Assembly (NCBI GenBank): GCA_021613535.1
Contig: CP075492.1
Span: 2,542,001 to 2,606,000, forward strand
Direction: 5' to 3'
Source of the DNA: Adineta vaga
Taxonomy: Eukaryota > Rotifera
DNA length: 64,000 nt
Shown here: in pieces, positions 62,738 to 64,000 of the stretch
Numbering within the stretch: position 1 is the first letter of the stretch
Layout of the letters: every line of letters begins with the position of its first letter
Notes under the pieces: generated by a model
What the model was told of the DNA's origin: nothing
The model's database searches: none
What the model saw: only the letters and a program-made list of their open reading frames with translations
Translations under genes and position numbers: made by a program

Positions 62738-63015
62738 AATGAACATTTTTGGTAACACGGAGATGAGAGTGTGAGTGAAATTGCTACGTTTCTTTTCCTA
62801 TAAATGTGCTTTATGATTTTGTCTTAAAAATAATGTATTATTTCCGAGATATCCACTTGGAAAAAAGAACCATGGGCGTATCATGTTTAACTATGTAAAT
62901 ACCTATCTATAAGGTAGCGAAATGCGTAGGAAACAATAGCAGTCTATTGACACATTGATTGCTCCTATTTAAAGTTCAGTAATCATTCATTGTGAATAAA
63001 ATTTAAAAAAAAACA

Positions 63016-63903
63016 ATGTACTTTCTTTTCTCTGGCCTGTTTCTTCCCATTATTAATGGTCTTGTCGCTGTCAAAATCATTCGAAACTCATTATATCATC
63101 CAAATTCTCCTTGCGCTTTTATTCGCAATGCTACTTTTGCTAATAATCCATCAATTCAATCATGCATTTGGGAATGTGTGTATGAATATGATTGTCAAAC
63201 CGCAATCTTTTTCTATGATACGAAAAATTGTTCGATGTTTTCTCAATTGTACGAAGAAGGTCGTATTGAATCGTCTGTAAATGTTCAAGCAAGTATTGTT
63301 TGTTATCGGAAAAATCATTGTAAGTTTGGAATGTTCGTATAATTCAATTTAAGACGAGTAAATTTTTGTTAGATCCAAGTAGTACATGTTTGTCTGTTGC
63401 AGAATCAACTCAAGAAAGAACAACAATAATGAAAGGCATAGTTACTACTACACCAAGTATGTAATTTAGAAATATTACACGTCTGTAATATTTCTACGAG
63501 TGACAAGTTTAGGAGCTGATTTGTTCATTCATAACATAAACTCATATTTTTCGTTTCTTTTCTCGCCTAGCTGTCATCTCAGCATCAACGCCTGTCATGA
63601 GCACATTTTCTTCAAATACAGAATATCAGATGATGAATAACATTTCAGAAAGCACTCCCATAACAATTAAATGCGTTTCACCAACAACTAATATCACTAT
63701 TGTGAATGCTTTCTATGGCGTTCATGATTTTGCAAATTGTGCTTGTGCAGCAACTAATTGTACGATAATGAATGTAACTCAAAAACTCTTTTCATATTGT
63801 GCTAACAATGGTAATGCTTCAACGTGTGCATTTAATGTTTCTAATATACTGTTTAATGATACTTGTTATATGGGTCGAAAAACGTTTTCGTTAACATTTC
63901 TTT
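63016..63903 (+). CDS. PAN/apple + SUEL-type lectin protein (5' part, runs off window)
   Basis: Exon 1 (63016-63336) encodes a signal peptide and a PAN/apple-like domain with its Cys pattern (PCAFIRNATF, SCIWECVYEYDCQTAIFFYD, NCSMFSQLYE). Exon 2 is 63403-63457, with an alternative donor at 63320 and acceptor at 63383 that also keep the frame. Exon 3 (63571-63903) encodes a D-galactoside/L-rhamnose-binding (SUEL, PF02140) domain: ITIVNAFYGV, CACAATNCTIMN, YCANNGNASTCAFN and FNDTCYMGRKTFSLTFLC. It ends at a GTAAGT donor, so more exons follow past the window. A secreted or surface lectin; no break seen. Confidence 0.72.
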
Positions 63904-64000
63904 GTAAGTGACTAGAGAATTTCATATTTGTCGGATGCTAATAAATATTTCTGTATAAACCTATACAAATGGACTATACGAATTGCTCTATCGTTCACTA

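Larger units (their letters stand above)
62354..63015. other. Intergenic with hairpin and NHL relic
   Basis: A hairpin at 62627-62669, an NHL-blade relic at 62678-62737 and a further G-rich half arm (about 62760-62780). The ORFs at 62345-62629 and 62470-62658 are unsupported. Confidence 0.45.

Overview
The window looks like bdelloid rotifer nuclear DNA (Rotaria/Adineta-like). The basis is AT-rich sequence, GT-AG introns mostly 52-65 nt long, families expanded in bdelloids (orphan rhodopsin-like GPCRs, F-box genes, ADP-ribosyltransferase/TPR fusions, NHL secreted proteins, an RNA-dependent RNA polymerase), and many short TGTGGG-type motifs resembling the bdelloid telomeric repeat. The species assignment is inference; no marker gene is present.

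Layout. 1-16 kb: a decayed acyltransferase-like fragment, a three-exon GPCR, a 616-bp inverted-repeat element, a 5'-truncated hexapeptide acyltransferase, a secreted NHL protein, two GPCRs, a GH27 alpha-galactosidase pseudogene and a zinc-domain pseudogene. 15-25 kb: a GPCR, a broken F-box gene, a secreted orphan, an intact F-box gene and a membrane-anchored cephalosporin-hydroxylase-like enzyme probably of bacterial origin. 25-27.2 kb: a mosaic of protein-gene fragments separated by telomere-like hairpins. 27.8-36.7 kb: a nine-exon RRM-RdRP gene and a 1293-aa ART-TPR gene. 37-48 kb: an MFSD1-like transporter (with a 21-nt microexon), two Cys-rich secreted paralogues, a GPCR, a second ART and a degenerate polyubiquitin. 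48.5-55.2 kb: a head-to-tail pair made of a 1095-aa AAA+ ATPase with a C-terminal CHORD-like zinc module and a 984-aa coiled-coil protein with a hydrophobic centre. 55-64 kb: a GPCR fragment, a second F-box gene, a type I membrane protein, a knottin-like exon, an NHL fragment and a PAN + SUEL-lectin gene running off the end.

The most striking feature is a family of about 30 short fold-back elements, roughly one per 2 kb. Their arms are telomere-like (consensus CATCTTGAGGGTGTGGGTG and its complement) and they surround 15-30 nt asymmetric cores. At least three cores recur at distant sites, in both orientations, so these are replicating or copied units and not random telomerase additions. Several sit exactly where a gene is truncated or where unrelated gene fragments meet (about 4.4, 10.4, 12.0, 26.5-27.1, 36.9-37.5 and 62.6 kb). 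This suggests a role in, or a by-product of, DNA break repair.

Functionally the genes are mostly independent animal genes (chemosensory-type receptors, secreted proteins, transporter). There is a possible nucleic-acid or self-defence flavour: the RdRP (small-RNA amplification), two ADP-ribosyltransferases, and the coiled-coil/AAA+ pair. Gene models were built by hand by joining exons; reading frames close exactly (total coding length divisible by 3) for every multi-exon gene called intact.
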